From Armatimonadota bacterium (GTDB lineage Bacteria > Armatimonadota > Zipacnadia > JAUWAU01): a stretch of DNA of 64,000 bases. Made by a program: the position numbers and the translations under genes. Location of the stretch: assembly GCA_030601885.1 (NCBI GenBank), contig JAUWAU010000012.1:118072-182071 (forward strand), in the 5' to 3' direction. Under the pieces are notes generated by a model that worked only from the letters and a program-made list of their open reading frames with translations, was not told the DNA's origin and did not search any database. Each line of letters starts with the position of its first letter. The first letter of the stretch is position 1. Below are positions 44,845-53,695 of this stretch, piece after piece.

Positions 44845-45827
44845 AGAATACCCGCCTCGAGGATCTCCTGCGCGTCGCGGCAGAGCTGCGCCGAGGTCGG
44901 GCCCTCGGGCTCGACGTCCTCAAGGAGGCACCACGAGAAGTATTCGGCCGCGTTGCGCCAGTGAGCCGGCAGCTCCGGCGACTGGATCGTGCGCCCCTCT
45001 TTGTCCTCCGTCGTCGCCAGCCATAGCTCGCCGCGCCGCACGATGATGGTCCCGGTGGAGCCGTTGATCACCGGCCCGTGCTCCGGCAGCGGGCCGATCT
45101 GCGTCCAGGAGGCCTCCGCGATGCCGTAAGCGTTGTCGTAGCTCATCAGGATGAAGGCGTTGTCCTCCACGTCGATGTAGTCCTTGTACAGCCGGGCCGC
45201 GGTGGCGATGACGCTGTTGGGCTTGCCGAGGAACCACGTGCAGATCTTCGCCCCGTAGCAGCAGTAGTCCATCAGCACGCCGGCGCCGTTCTTCGACGCA
45301 TCGTACAGCCACGAGTAGAAGTACTCCGAGCAGCCGATCTCTTTGGGGCCGGCGTGGGCGTGGTGGTCCCGCAGTTGGCAGACCTGCCCGATGGCGCCCT
45401 CCTCGACGAGCTGCCTGGCGTGATGCAGCGCCGGCTGCCAGGTCGAGGGGTAGCTGATCATCAGCTTGATCCCCGCGCCCCGAGCCGCCGCCAGCATCCG
45501 GTCGGCATTGGCGAGGCGATCGGCCATGGGCTTCTCGCACATCACGTGCAGCCCCGCCGCCGCGCACGCCTCGACCACCTCCGCATGGCGGGAGTTCTCC
45601 GTGTAACACAGCACCGCGTCCAGGTCCTCGCCCGAGAGCATCTCCGCGTACTCCGCATAGCCCGCCTCCACGCCGCAGTCCTGCGCGATCTTCTCCAGCA
45701 GCGGGGGATTGGGATCGGCGGCCGCAACGACTTCGGCTCGCCCGCACTCGGCGAAGCCGCGCAGAACGCCCCAGACGTGATCGTGCACCAGTCCGACGAC
45801 TCCGATTCGCAGAGGCACTCGCGACAT
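44796..45827 (-). CDS. Gfo/Idh/MocA-family oxidoreductase (second copy in window)
   Basis: The 343-residue enzyme has an N-terminal Rossmann fold (LRIGVVGLVHDHVWGVLRGF), YTENSRHAEVVEACAAAGLHVMCEKPMADR with the EKP motif, and a C-terminal domain with GAGVLMDYCCYGAKICTWFLG. The first glycine motif is G-V-V-G-L-V-H-D-H, unlike the G-x-G-x-x-G of the copy at 31505, so cofactor or substrate choice may differ. AAAGGAG supports the ATG at 45827. Its 3' end is tandemly duplicated. Confidence 0.88.
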   Translation of the reverse strand: MSRVPLRIGVVGLVHDHVWGVLRGFAECGRAEVVAAADPNPPLLEKIAQDCGVEAGYAEYAEMLSGEDLDAVLCYTENSRHAEVVEACAAAGLHVMCEKPMADRLANADRMLAAARGAGIKLMISYPSTWQPALHHARQLVEEGAIGQVCQLRDHHAHAGPKEIGCSEYFYSWLYDASKNGAGVLMDYCCYGAKICTWFLGKPNSVIATAARLYKDYIDVEDNAFILMSYDNAYGIAEASWTQIGPLPEHGPVINGSTGTIIVRRGELWLATTEDKEGRTIQSPELPAHWRNAAEYFSWCLLEDVEPEGPTSAQLCRDAQEILEAGILSVQRDARVELPLPSL

Positions 45828-45991
45828 ATCTGATCGCTCCTTTGGATGTTGTGGCTCAATGCTGCAGTCGGATGCGCCGTCGGTAATTCGAAGCGTCGAG
45901 CGGCATGTCCTCTTCGCCATGGCTGTCGGAGCTATGACCCGGCGCTGATTTCTGAAGCTCCTGTGCGAGGCTTGAACGCTCAGTATTGTGG

Positions 45992-46010
45992 CCCAGGCAG
46001 CTTGCCTGGG
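45992..46010. repeat. AGCTT-loop hairpin
   Basis: CCCAGGC (45992-45998), loop AGCTT and GCCTGGG (46004-46010) form the hairpin. It shares its centre, but not its stem sequence, with hairpins at 31461-31482 and 63921-63939. Confidence 0.6.
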
Positions 46011-46068
46011 TGCCGTACGGTCGCCCGTTTCCGCGCCACATGTCGGGCGGTGGGCCGAGACGAAGAAA

Positions 46069-46091
46069 AGCCGCGCTGCTTGAGCGCGGCT
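46069..46091. terminator. bidirectional intrinsic terminator
   Basis: A perfect nine-base stem, AGCCGCGCT (46069-46077) with AGCGCGGCT (46083-46091), has A-rich DNA on the left and TTTATT on the right. It lies 14 bases past the 3' end of the tRNA gene and would end that transcript. Confidence 0.75.
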
Positions 46092-46104
46092 TTATTCAGC
46101 GGTA

Positions 46105-46191
46105 TGGTGCCGACGGGGAGAGTCGAACTCCCACGGGGTTACCCCCACTGACTCCTGAAGCCAGCGCGTCTGCCAGTTCCGCCACGTCGGC
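46105..46191 (-). tRNA. tRNA-Leu (anticodon CAG)
   Basis: The 87-base gene includes an encoded CCA end. On the minus strand, acceptor strands GCCGACG and CGTCGGC pair, the D-arm is GCGGAACTGGCAGACGC and the anticodon stem CTGGC/GTCAG closes the loop TTCAGGA (anticodon CAG). A long variable arm (TGGGGGTAACCCCGT), typical of class II tRNA-Leu, and the T-arm GGGAG-TTCGACT-CTCCC follow. Confidence 0.96.
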
Positions 46192-46212
46192 TTCGGGCGT
46201 ACTGCCAAGGAC

Positions 46213-46241
46213 ATTATACCCAGGCACCGGCATCTGGTCAA
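46213..46241 (-). promoter_or_regulatory. promoter of tRNA-Leu
   Basis: TTGACC (46236-46241), a 17-base spacer and consensus TATAAT (46213-46218) on the minus strand place initiation near 46206, about 15 bases before the mature tRNA. Confidence 0.8.
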
Positions 46242-46446
46242 TGTGGTAACCCGGCACCAGGAACTGTTGACCGGCGACACGGTCTGTAGTAGCGTGTAAG
46301 TGCTGTGGGTGGCCTCCCGGCGGCGGCCTCGTCACCAGGGAGGGAAGCCGGCGACGGACGGCGGCCGGCAGCAAGCTCTCCCGCGACGGGTCCGCGAGCC
46401 GGCTGAGCATCGAACGCAGGACGAACAAAGAGGGAGGGACTCAACG

Positions 46447-47154
46447 ATGATGTGCCGTTTGGTGATCGTACCAGCCGCGATAAGCATCGCGGTGTTGGCA
46501 TGTGGCCTCGCGTATGGCGCACCGTCCATCTTCGGGCCCACGGGCGTGCTTCTGACGCCCAATGCCGAGGTCGTCGGACGGGGCGGCCTCGATGTCGGGG
46601 CGCATTTCATAGACCTGGATACGCCGTTGACGGGCGACATGGATCTCGCAGCGTACAAGGCGACGGTCGGGCTATCGGATCGGTTCGAGGTCACGGGCGC
46701 GTTCCTTTCAGTCGATAACGGCGCCGTTGGCGCCGATCGGGACGAGTTCATTGTGCACGGGAAGTACCAACTCGTCCCCTCCCGGAGCCAGGGCACCAGC
46801 GTGGCCGTCGGCGTCATTGACCTGTTTGAGGATGCACTTGGCGACATCGTCTTCTACGGGGCGCTCAGCCGAACTGCGAACCGCGCCATGACGCACAAGC
46901 GGCTCGTGCGGGGCACCGTGGGACTCGCCTTCGCGGATAACATCGGTGGCGCAGGGGACGATACGGAGATTTTCGCCTCGCTTGAGGTCGGCGTCAGTGA
47001 CCGGGTCATCGGCCTGGTGGAGCACTTCAACGACGACCTCAGTTTCGCCGGCCGCATCGAGATCGCGCAGCGACTGCACATCGATGTCGCAAGCGTGCAA
47101 GCAGGCGGGGATCGAGAGTTCTTGATCGGAGGCGCCTATCACGCGAGCTGGTAA
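46447..47154 (+). CDS. YjbH-like outer-membrane beta-barrel protein
   Basis: The 235-residue protein has a signal peptide (MMCRLVIVPAAISIAVLACGLAYG). It opens with IFGPTGVLLTPNAEVVGRGGLDVGAHFID, the G-P-T-G-L-x-x-x-P-x-A motif of YjbH/exopolysaccharide-associated barrels, followed by alternating beta strands (YKATVGLSDRFEVTGAFL, FIVHGKYQLVP, VAVGVIDLF, IEIAQRLHIDVASVQAGG). It is probably a small outer-membrane porin-like barrel, which supports a diderm envelope. GGGAGGGA upstream supports the ATG at 46447. Confidence 0.75.
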   Translation: MMCRLVIVPAAISIAVLACGLAYGAPSIFGPTGVLLTPNAEVVGRGGLDVGAHFIDLDTPLTGDMDLAAYKATVGLSDRFEVTGAFLSVDNGAVGADRDEFIVHGKYQLVPSRSQGTSVAVGVIDLFEDALGDIVFYGALSRTANRAMTHKRLVRGTVGLAFADNIGGAGDDTEIFASLEVGVSDRVIGLVEHFNDDLSFAGRIEIAQRLHIDVASVQAGGDREFLIGGAYHASW

Positions 47155-47199
47155 GCACCGGGCCGTGCGGCGTTGCCGGTGTGCCCGTGAGAGCGAGGT

Positions 47200-47228
47200 T
47201 TGGCGTTTCGCGAGAGTTGTGCTATAAT
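47200..47228 (+). promoter_or_regulatory. extended -10 promoter
   Basis: TTGGCG (47200-47205), a 17-base spacer and TGC-TATAAT (hexamer 47223-47228) drive the small zinc-ribbon gene, leaving a leader of about 65 bases. Confidence 0.65.
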
Positions 47229-47298
47229 ATTGGTGGGCGAGGGCGCGAGCAGGGGAGAACCGCGTGTTGGAAACGCTGGCCACGTGAGGGATGTGGTT

Positions 47299-47628
47299 AT
47301 GTCAGCTAAGGTAGCGATCCGATGTAGCTGCGGGCACCGTATTTCGGCCAAAGAGGTGCTCCGCCACGGCATCTTCATGCATCGCTACCGCCCCCTGTAC
47401 GCCTACGTACGATACCGATGCGCCCGCTGCAAGCGGCTGGGCGAGAAGCTCATAGACTACGATATGTGGGATCAATCGGTGCTGCACCAGCCGTCGGGGG
47501 AGCTGACGGAAGAGGAACGTGATCGGTTCGCCCGGATGGACGAGATACAGCCGGACGAGGTCATCCAGTTCGTTGCCGGCGTCAGGCGACTGAAGATGCG
47601 TGACCTCGCTGCATTGCGCAAACCTTAG
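47299..47628 (+). CDS. small zinc-ribbon protein of unknown function
   Basis: The 109-residue protein has VAIRCSCGHRISAKEVL and YRCARCKRLGEKLIDYD, four cysteines (CxC, CxxC) forming a treble-clef or ribbon fold with a basic, aromatic-rich linker (GIFMHRYRPLYAYVRY). The C-terminal half is acidic and helical. The layout resembles small nucleic-acid- or protein-binding ribbons, but the family is not recognised. It has its own promoter and is followed by two hairpins before the convergent foldase gene. Confidence 0.7.
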   Translation: MSAKVAIRCSCGHRISAKEVLRHGIFMHRYRPLYAYVRYRCARCKRLGEKLIDYDMWDQSVLHQPSGELTEEERDRFARMDEIQPDEVIQFVAGVRRLKMRDLAALRKP

Positions 47629-47631
47629 GCG

Positions 47632-47666
47632 AAAGCTCGCCTGAGCTTTGCCCGCCTCCGGCGGGC
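47632..47666. terminator. double hairpin between convergent genes
   Basis: AAAGCTC (47632-47638) pairs with GAGCTTT (47643-47649), followed at once by GCCCGCC (47650-47656) with GGCGGGC (47660-47666). There is no long T tract; it probably stops transcription from both sides. Confidence 0.5.
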
Positions 47667-47671
47667 GGGCA

Positions 47672-48637
47672 TTATCTTATCTGACGCGGTTTTCGGGGCG
47701 CTCGCGGGCGATGCGAGTGCCCCGTTTGCTGTCGGAGCCAGGGGTCCGAGATGATGATGTTGGCCTTCCTGCGCTGCTCGGCCAGCCACGATACCCGCAG
47801 CTCTTCCCGCTTGCTGAAGGCGACGCGGCTGCGGATCTTATCGCGCACCTCCCCGAGCGACTCAGTCTCGGGCGGCTTGCGATCTATCACCCGCAGAATG
47901 CAGAACCCATCGGGGGCCTCGAAGACGTCGCTGATCTCTCCCACCCGCATCGCGAACGCCCGCGAGGCGATCTCCTCGGCGTAATAGCCCTCCCGCGGGA
48001 AATAGCCCGTGTCGCCCCCTTGGTCTTTCGTGCCCGGGTCGATCGAGAAGGCTTTCGCGAGCCCGGCGAAGTCGGCCCCCTCCACATCGAGCACTTGGCG
48101 AATCTGCTCCGCGTTCTCGCGCGTCTCCAACATGATGATGCCCGCGCGAACGCGCTCCGGGAGCTGGAACTCAGCGATATGGGAGTCGTAGTAGTCCCTG
48201 ATCTCTTTGCGCGACACCTTCACGGTCTTGGCAATGACCTTATCGAGCAGCACCTGTGGCACCAGCGTCTCCCGAAACTGCTCTTCTGTGATGGCCCGAC
48301 GTTTCAACTGCCGCTCGAAGTCGGCCGGCGATCCGGCCATGGCGACGGCGCGCTCGTAGGCCCGATCGATGTCCTGTTTCGTCGGGCTGATTCCCAGCCG
48401 CTGCGCGCGCTGTCGCACCAGCGTCTCAGTGATCATCTGGTTCAGGATATCCCTGCCGCGCCGGTTGCGCAGCTCCAACATGAAGCGTTCCCGCTCGATG
48501 GGCACGCCGTTGACCGTCGCCACCGGTCCGGCCTCCGCCGCCGCCTTGTTCGTCCTGCACGACGGGGCGACAGCGACGACGAGAACCGTACCGGCAGCAA
48601 TGGCCGCGGCGACACATGCTCTCTTGAACACCTTCAT
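47672..48637 (-). CDS. SurA/PrsA-like peptidyl-prolyl isomerase
   Basis: This 321-residue exported foldase has an N-terminal signal with a possible lipobox (LVVAVAPSC). A SurA_N-type helical chaperone domain follows (VATVNGVPIERERFMLELRNR, ETLVRQRAQRLGISPTKQDIDRAYE). The parvulin domain has AGIIMLETRENAEQIRQVL, FAGLAKAFSIDPGTKDQGGDTGYFPREG and PDGFCILRVIDRK. It helps periplasmic or outer-membrane proteins fold. ATG 48637 is preferred to the GTG just upstream; GGAGGC precedes. Confidence 0.88.
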   Translation of the reverse strand: MKVFKRACVAAAIAAGTVLVVAVAPSCRTNKAAAEAGPVATVNGVPIERERFMLELRNRRGRDILNQMITETLVRQRAQRLGISPTKQDIDRAYERAVAMAGSPADFERQLKRRAITEEQFRETLVPQVLLDKVIAKTVKVSRKEIRDYYDSHIAEFQLPERVRAGIIMLETRENAEQIRQVLDVEGADFAGLAKAFSIDPGTKDQGGDTGYFPREGYYAEEIASRAFAMRVGEISDVFEAPDGFCILRVIDRKPPETESLGEVRDKIRSRVAFSKREELRVSWLAEQRRKANIIISDPWLRQQTGHSHRPRAPRKPRQIR

Positions 48638-48698
48638 CACCGACGCACGCCTCCGTGAATCAAGCGTTTATCCGTGCCCTACCCCAGTCAACCGGGTG

Positions 48699-48753
48699 GC
48701 ACGGCTTGCTCGTCCCTGTCTGAAGCGGGACCCCGTACGGGGTCAAGCCGTGC
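48699..48753. repeat. dispersed repeat R1, copy 3 (short form)
   Basis: It is bounded by GCACGGCTTG (48699-48708) and CAAGCCGTGC (48744-48753). It keeps CTCGTCCCTGTCTGA and AGCGGGACCCCGTACGGGGT but lacks the central GCTACGTAGC part. The stop codon of the helicase gene lies inside it. Confidence 0.8.
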
Positions 48754-51028
48754 ACTCGCCTGCCCACTCACGTGCGATCCGCAGTGCGGCTTTCTTATCC
48801 AACGGCCAATTCATATCCCCGCACTTGGAGGATTGGATGCACGAGGGACAGCCGTCCTCGCACGCACAGTTCGCGATGGTGTCCACCACCGCCTTCAGGA
48901 GTTCGTCGAGGCGCTCGAAGGCGGCCTCACAGATGCCCACACCGCCGGGGTAGCCGTCGTAAATGAACAGACCGGCTGCGCCCAGATCCGGGTGCGCCTC
49001 GTGCGATGTGCCCGCGACATCATGCGGGTCGCACAGTGCGAAGATGGGCAGCAAAGCGATGATGCAGTGTTCGAGCCCGTGGACGCCGCCCGCTAGGCGC
49101 TCGCCGGAAGCGGGAAGTGCCCGCGACGTCTTCTTCGCCAGAGGGATCCAGAGCCCTGTCGTCTCGAACTCCTGCGGAGGCAGGTCCAGCGTCTCCGAAC
49201 TTACGGCTCCTTCCCCGAACTGCCGACGCTTCTGGTAGCCCACCACTTGCTCCGTGACACGCAGCTCGCCATAATGGGCGACTGTCGAAGGGATCGGCCG
49301 CTTGTCCGCCTCCCGCAGCACCTCTACCCGCGACGTGACCAGAGGGCTGGTATAGTATCGCGCCCGGGTCGGCCGCACGTAGGCGACTTTCTCATCCAGA
49401 TCGAGCCGCTTCACCAGATACGAGTCCCCGCGATGCAGATAGATGGCGCCTTCGTGCACGGTCAGCAGCCCCGTCTGCGCGTCGGCAGTGCCAAGCAGCG
49501 TGTTGCCGCGGGACTCGTCCACGATGTCGTACCCCTCGCCCGAGGCAGAGCGGATGCTGATCTGGGCGGCCGGGTAGCCATCCCCGATCCAGTAATACTT
49601 CGTGTGACGTTTGACGACGTATCGGGCCTCGGCGAGAATGTCCAGGATCGCGTCCATCTGCGGCCCGAAAAGCGCCTCGTCTTGGCTCTGGATCGGCAGC
49701 TCGTAGGCCGCGCAGAGGAGGTGGCCCGCCAGAATGTAGCGGTTCCGGGGGTCAGCGATGCCCCGCTCGCTCGTCGCTTGGAATAGGTAGTCCGGCGTCC
49801 GCATGATGTACTGATCCACCGCGCTGTTCAGGCCAATGAGAATCGCCAGTGAATCCGCCTGGGTGCGCCCCGCCCGCCCCGCCTGCTGCCACGTGCTCGC
49901 GATGCTGCCCGGGTACCCGGTGAGGATCGCTGCCTCCAGCGAGCCCACGTCGATGCCGAGCTCCAGCGCGCTCGTGGCCGTCACGCCCAGCAGATGGCCC
50001 TCGAAAAGCTCTCGCTCGATCTCCCGGCGTTCCTTGGGAAGATAGCCGGCCCGATACGAGGCAATGCGTTTGGCCAGGTCGCCATCGTCATGCTTCAGCT
50101 CCTGCCGGGCGTAGCGCAGTATCAGCTCGGCCACTTGGCGGGCGATGGTGAACGTAATATTGCGCACGCCGTGACGCACGAGCATCGCCATCAGCCGCGC
50201 CGCCTCGACATTCGGGCTTCGCCGCGCTCCATCGCGCTGCTTGAGCAGCGGCGGACGCCAGAGCACAAAACGCTTCGTGCCGCTGGGTGCGCCGTCGTCG
50301 TCCACGAGGCGTATCGGGACACCGAGGAGCTGCTCGGCAAGCTCTTTCGGGTTGCCGATGGTGGCCGAGCAGCAGATGAACTGCGGCTGCGCTCGGTAGT
50401 GGGCCGCGATGCGCCGCAGGCGACGCAGTACGTTCGCCGTATGTGAGCCGAACACGCCGCGGTACACGTGCATCTCATCCAGAACCACATACCTCAGATT
50501 GCGGATGAACTCCCCCCAGTTCTGGTGATACGGCAGAATGCCGAGGTGCAGCATGTCGGGATTCGTCAGGATCACCTGTGACTCGCGACGGATGCGCCGG
50601 CGCTCCGTTGGCGGCGTGTCGCCGTCGTAGCAGCCGGCGGCGAACACCGTGCCCGCGCCGAAGTCGCTCAGCTTTCGGAGCTGATCCTGTGCCAGGGCTT
50701 TCGTGGGGAAGATGAGAAGCGCCCGCGATGTGGGCCGCTCGTAGATGGCCTCGGCGATGGGGATGCTGTAGCACAGCGTCTTGCCGCTGGCGGTGGCGGC
50801 AACGATGACGACATTCTCGCCGGCGAGCGCCAGGTTGACTGCCTCGGTTTGGTGGGTATACAGCCTCTCGATCCCCAGCTCGCGCAGCACGAGCTGCATC
50901 TCATTGCTCAGCTCAGTTCGCAGCTCGCCGTATCGGGCCTCGCGCGCCGGCAGCTCGCGGACGTGTACGATCTGGTCGGCGTAGTCCTCGCGCGACCGGA
51001 TGCCTTCGAGGAGATCGGTTACGTCCAT
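48743..51028 (-). CDS. DEAD/DEAH-box DNA helicase with DUF1998 domain (MrfA-like)
   Basis: The 761-residue superfamily 2 helicase has motif I ATASGKT (about residue 79), DExH in VLDEMHVYRG, SATIGNP, SALELGIDVG and QQAGRAGRT. The C-terminal DUF1998 region holds the four-cysteine cluster CACEDGCPSCIQSSKC. This layout is that of MrfA/YprA helicases, which repair DNA adducts such as mitomycin lesions with an exonuclease partner. The last three residues and the stop come from repeat R1, so the C-terminus may be slightly altered. Confidence 0.9.
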   Translation of the reverse strand: MDVTDLLEGIRSREDYADQIVHVRELPAREARYGELRTELSNEMQLVLRELGIERLYTHQTEAVNLALAGENVVIVAATASGKTLCYSIPIAEAIYERPTSRALLIFPTKALAQDQLRKLSDFGAGTVFAAGCYDGDTPPTERRRIRRESQVILTNPDMLHLGILPYHQNWGEFIRNLRYVVLDEMHVYRGVFGSHTANVLRRLRRIAAHYRAQPQFICCSATIGNPKELAEQLLGVPIRLVDDDGAPSGTKRFVLWRPPLLKQRDGARRSPNVEAARLMAMLVRHGVRNITFTIARQVAELILRYARQELKHDDGDLAKRIASYRAGYLPKERREIERELFEGHLLGVTATSALELGIDVGSLEAAILTGYPGSIASTWQQAGRAGRTQADSLAILIGLNSAVDQYIMRTPDYLFQATSERGIADPRNRYILAGHLLCAAYELPIQSQDEALFGPQMDAILDILAEARYVVKRHTKYYWIGDGYPAAQISIRSASGEGYDIVDESRGNTLLGTADAQTGLLTVHEGAIYLHRGDSYLVKRLDLDEKVAYVRPTRARYYTSPLVTSRVEVLREADKRPIPSTVAHYGELRVTEQVVGYQKRRQFGEGAVSSETLDLPPQEFETTGLWIPLAKKTSRALPASGERLAGGVHGLEHCIIALLPIFALCDPHDVAGTSHEAHPDLGAAGLFIYDGYPGGVGICEAAFERLDELLKAVVDTIANCACEDGCPSCIQSSKCGDMNWPLDKKAALRIAREWAGECTA

Positions 51029-51093
51029 GTTCTACAACATCCCACACAGCAACGGGACAACTGCCTGTCTTTGCCGTTACTGTAGAGCGGGGT

Positions 51094-51160
51094 GCCTGTC
51101 TGACTCGTGCTACGTAGCGCGCTACTTCGCAGAGTAGCAAGCGGCATCCCGTACGGGATC
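51094..51160. repeat. dispersed repeat R1, copy 4
   Basis: It reads CCTGTCTGACTCGTGC, then TACGTAGC and a one-base variant of the GAGCTACTTCGCAGAGTAGC palindrome (GCGC for GCGA), then ATCCCGTACGGGAT where other copies have ACCCCGTACGGGGT. The change is symmetrical, so the hairpin is kept. It lies between the helicase and tatC genes. Confidence 0.8.
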
Positions 51161-51331
51161 TCCCGCCGTCGCAGCAGCTAGCGACTCCGCCGAAGCAGCT
51201 ACGTCGCTCGGGCCGTCGCCAAAGGGGCTTTGGCCCGTCGGCGACTCGCGAAGGCGGATGGCGCGTCGGCGGCCCTGCCCCGCCTGCCTCTGCTGCGCAT
51301 CGGGGGGATGCGTGGCGGATCACCCCTGCCC

Positions 51332-52240
51332 CTACAGCATCTCGTCCTCCGGCTCCTCGACAACATCGTCATCCGGAGCAGTGGACGAAGCATCCTCCTC
51401 GGTCTCCGCTTCTTCCGTGTCCTCGGACGCATCGATCGTCTCCGGCGCAGGTTCCGGCGCCGGCGAGACCGCTTCGGCCTCGGAATCGTATGTCTCGCGT
51501 GGCCGGCCGAAGATCTTCGCCAGTAGTATGCTCAGCGCGTAGAGGACCATGACGGGTCCGGCAAGAAGGCTCATGTTGATGGGGTCTGGGGTGGGCGTGA
51601 TGATCGCCGCCCCCACAAGTATGGCGACCACGGCATGGCGCCATTTGCTCAGCAGCCCCGTGTGCGTCACGAGCCCTATGCGGGCGAGGAATGTGATCAC
51701 CAGCGGGAGCTGAAAGACGATCCCGAAAGAGAGCAGCAGCCGCATGAGCAGCCAGATGTATTTCGAGACGTCAAGGATAGGCTTTATCTCAAGGTCCTCG
51801 AAGAAGCCGAGGAGGAACCCAAAGACGAGGGGTGCGACGCTATAACACAGCATGACGCCGGTTCCGAACAGGATAATGGACGAGGGAAGGACGATGTATA
51901 CGTACTTCTTCTCGTGCCCGTACAGCGCGGGCTCCACGAAGAGCCATGCTTCCAGCGCGATGAGGGGAAAGGCGAACACCAGTCCGCCGAAAAGGGCGAG
52001 CTGTACTGCATAAGAGAAACCGCCCATCACGCTCGGGCTGAAAATGACCACCTCCATATCCTCCGGCAAACCAGCCCGTACAATCGCCTCTCGGAGGGGC
52101 GATTGAATGATTGCCATTATATGCTCTCTTAGGAACCATGCCGCCCCCATACCCACAAGGACGTAGATGAAGCAGCGGATGATGCGGCCGCGCAGTTCAT
52201 CCAGATGCGTGAAGAAGTCCATTTCCCTGGGGTTCGCCAT
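51332..52240 (-). CDS. tatC: Sec-independent translocase subunit TatC
   Basis: The 302-residue, six-helix membrane protein is the receptor for twin-arginine signal peptides. It has the conserved N-terminus MDFFTHLDELRGRII, FSPSVMGGFSYAVQLALFGG, PLIALEAWLFVEPALYGHEKK and ITPTPDPINMSLLAGPVMVLYALSI. The C-terminal 60 residues form an unusually long acidic tail (EAEAVSPAPEPAPE, EDTEEAETEEDASS). No tatA gene is adjacent. Tat substrates nearby include the aldo/keto reductase at 35586. Confidence 0.96.
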   Translation of the reverse strand: MANPREMDFFTHLDELRGRIIRCFIYVLVGMGAAWFLREHIMAIIQSPLREAIVRAGLPEDMEVVIFSPSVMGGFSYAVQLALFGGLVFAFPLIALEAWLFVEPALYGHEKKYVYIVLPSSIILFGTGVMLCYSVAPLVFGFLLGFFEDLEIKPILDVSKYIWLLMRLLLSFGIVFQLPLVITFLARIGLVTHTGLLSKWRHAVVAILVGAAIITPTPDPINMSLLAGPVMVLYALSILLAKIFGRPRETYDSEAEAVSPAPEPAPETIDASEDTEEAETEEDASSTAPDDDVVEEPEDEML

Positions 52241-52421
52241 AGATCATCCGCTGCCCATGTCCCCGAACCGGGCGGCCGTCTCATCCGTCGTGCGATGTGG
52301 GATGCGCCACTGTGCCGGCTGGAAGTCCCGTATGGGACATCCTTGCCTGCACTCTTGTCACCTTCTCCCCCCACCTGGCCACACACGACGCACCCCACAA
52401 CCCAGGCGTGCAGTGCTGACC

Positions 52422-53594
52422 CTAGAACGCCTCTCGAAGTATTGCCAGCAAGTCGTCGCGCGAGGCCTTTCGCGGGTTGTATTTCAGCGAGCTTGATCCC
52501 ACGGTGCCGTCCGCGATGCGCTCGAGGCTCTCCTCCGTAATGCCCACGTCCCGGAGTCGCTGTGGGAGGCCCACCTCGCGCGCCATTCGCCTCACCCTCG
52601 CTGCGACTTGATCGCCGGCCGGCCGTGCGGTGATGCCGAGCGCGGCGCCGAGTTGGTCCAGCTTGTCCTTGACGGCATCGGCGTTGAAGCGGAGCACGTG
52701 GGGAAGCAGGATGCTGCAGGCCACGCCATGGGAAACGTGGTGGAGCGCCCCGATGGGATGGACGAATCCGTGGACGGCGCCCAAGCCGGAGTTGGCGAAG
52801 GCGAGGGCCGCCGTTAGGCTGCCAATGGCGCAGTCGCTGCGGGCGTCCCTATCTTTGCCATTGCGGTACGCCACCGGCAAAGCTGCAGCAAGCAGTTGCG
52901 CCGACCGCAGCGCCAGCGCCTCTGTCACCGGTGTTGCTCCGCTGGAAAGGAGGCTTTCGGTGGCGTGCGTGAAGGCGTCCATGCCCGAGCTGGCGGTGAG
53001 GCTCGGGGTCAGCGTCACCAGCAGTGCCGGATCCACGATGGCCACTGCCGCGATCCAATGGTCACTGCGGGCGCTCGCCTTGATCTGTTTCTCAGCGTCG
53101 GTAAGCACCGCGTTCCTGGTCATCTCGCTTCCCGTGCCTGCCGTGGTTGGAACGGCGATGAACGGGACACCTGGGCGTCCCTGCTCCTCGCCCCGCTGTA
53201 CGACGCCCACTGACGCATCGTGGTGCATCATCCCGGCGGCGGCCTTGGCCACATCGAGCGCGCTCCCGCCACCGAGGCCCACGACCAGGTCACAGTTCCG
53301 AGCCCGGGCCAGATCCCGCGCTTCATCCGCCTGCTCGACGCCGGGATCCGGCGTCACGCCACTATGCTGCACAACGTCTACTCCGGCCGTGCGCAGGAAT
53401 CCAACGGCCTGTTGCAGCGCGCCGGCCCTGCGCAGCGCGTTGCGGCCCGTCACGAGCAGCGCCCGGGTGCCCAGGGATGCTGCCTCGGTGCCCAGGAGCC
53501 CGAGGCTCCCGGTGCCGGACACGATCTTGCGCGGCACCATGAAGGTCCGTGTCGCCTGGTCAGGCGCTCGTGCGTTGCCCAATGTTACACTCAC
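52422..53594 (-). CDS. iron-containing alcohol dehydrogenase
   Basis: The 390-residue group III alcohol dehydrogenase has the NAD-binding GLGGGSALDVAKAAAGM and VPTTAGTGSEMTRNAV. Iron ligands are in SGMDAFTHATESLLS, GAVHGFVHPIGALHHVSHGVACSILLPHVL. It oxidises or reduces alcohols or aldehydes with NAD(P). The exact start is uncertain: the GTG at 53594 (VSVTLGNARAPDQ) is used, and a later ATG (53540) would begin MVPRKIVSG. A terminator precedes it, so it is not read with the upstream ATPase gene. Confidence 0.9.
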   Translation of the reverse strand: MSVTLGNARAPDQATRTFMVPRKIVSGTGSLGLLGTEAASLGTRALLVTGRNALRRAGALQQAVGFLRTAGVDVVQHSGVTPDPGVEQADEARDLARARNCDLVVGLGGGSALDVAKAAAGMMHHDASVGVVQRGEEQGRPGVPFIAVPTTAGTGSEMTRNAVLTDAEKQIKASARSDHWIAAVAIVDPALLVTLTPSLTASSGMDAFTHATESLLSSGATPVTEALALRSAQLLAAALPVAYRNGKDRDARSDCAIGSLTAALAFANSGLGAVHGFVHPIGALHHVSHGVACSILLPHVLRFNADAVKDKLDQLGAALGITARPAGDQVAARVRRMAREVGLPQRLRDVGITEESLERIADGTVGSSSLKYNPRKASRDDLLAILREAF

Positions 53595-53622
53595 GCTCCG
53601 AATACGATCGCCTATCGGATGC

Positions 53623-53659
53623 AAAAAGGACCTCCGCACTCGTGTCGCTTTGGAGGTCC
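53623..53659 (-). terminator. intrinsic terminator after the ABC ATPase gene
   Basis: On the minus strand, GGACCTCC (53652-53659) and GGAGGTCC (53628-53635) form an eight-base stem with a 16-base loop, followed by TTTTT (53623-53627). Confidence 0.75.
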
Positions 53660-53695
53660 GTGGGATCAGCCGCCGGTCAATGCCCGCCGGCCGTA

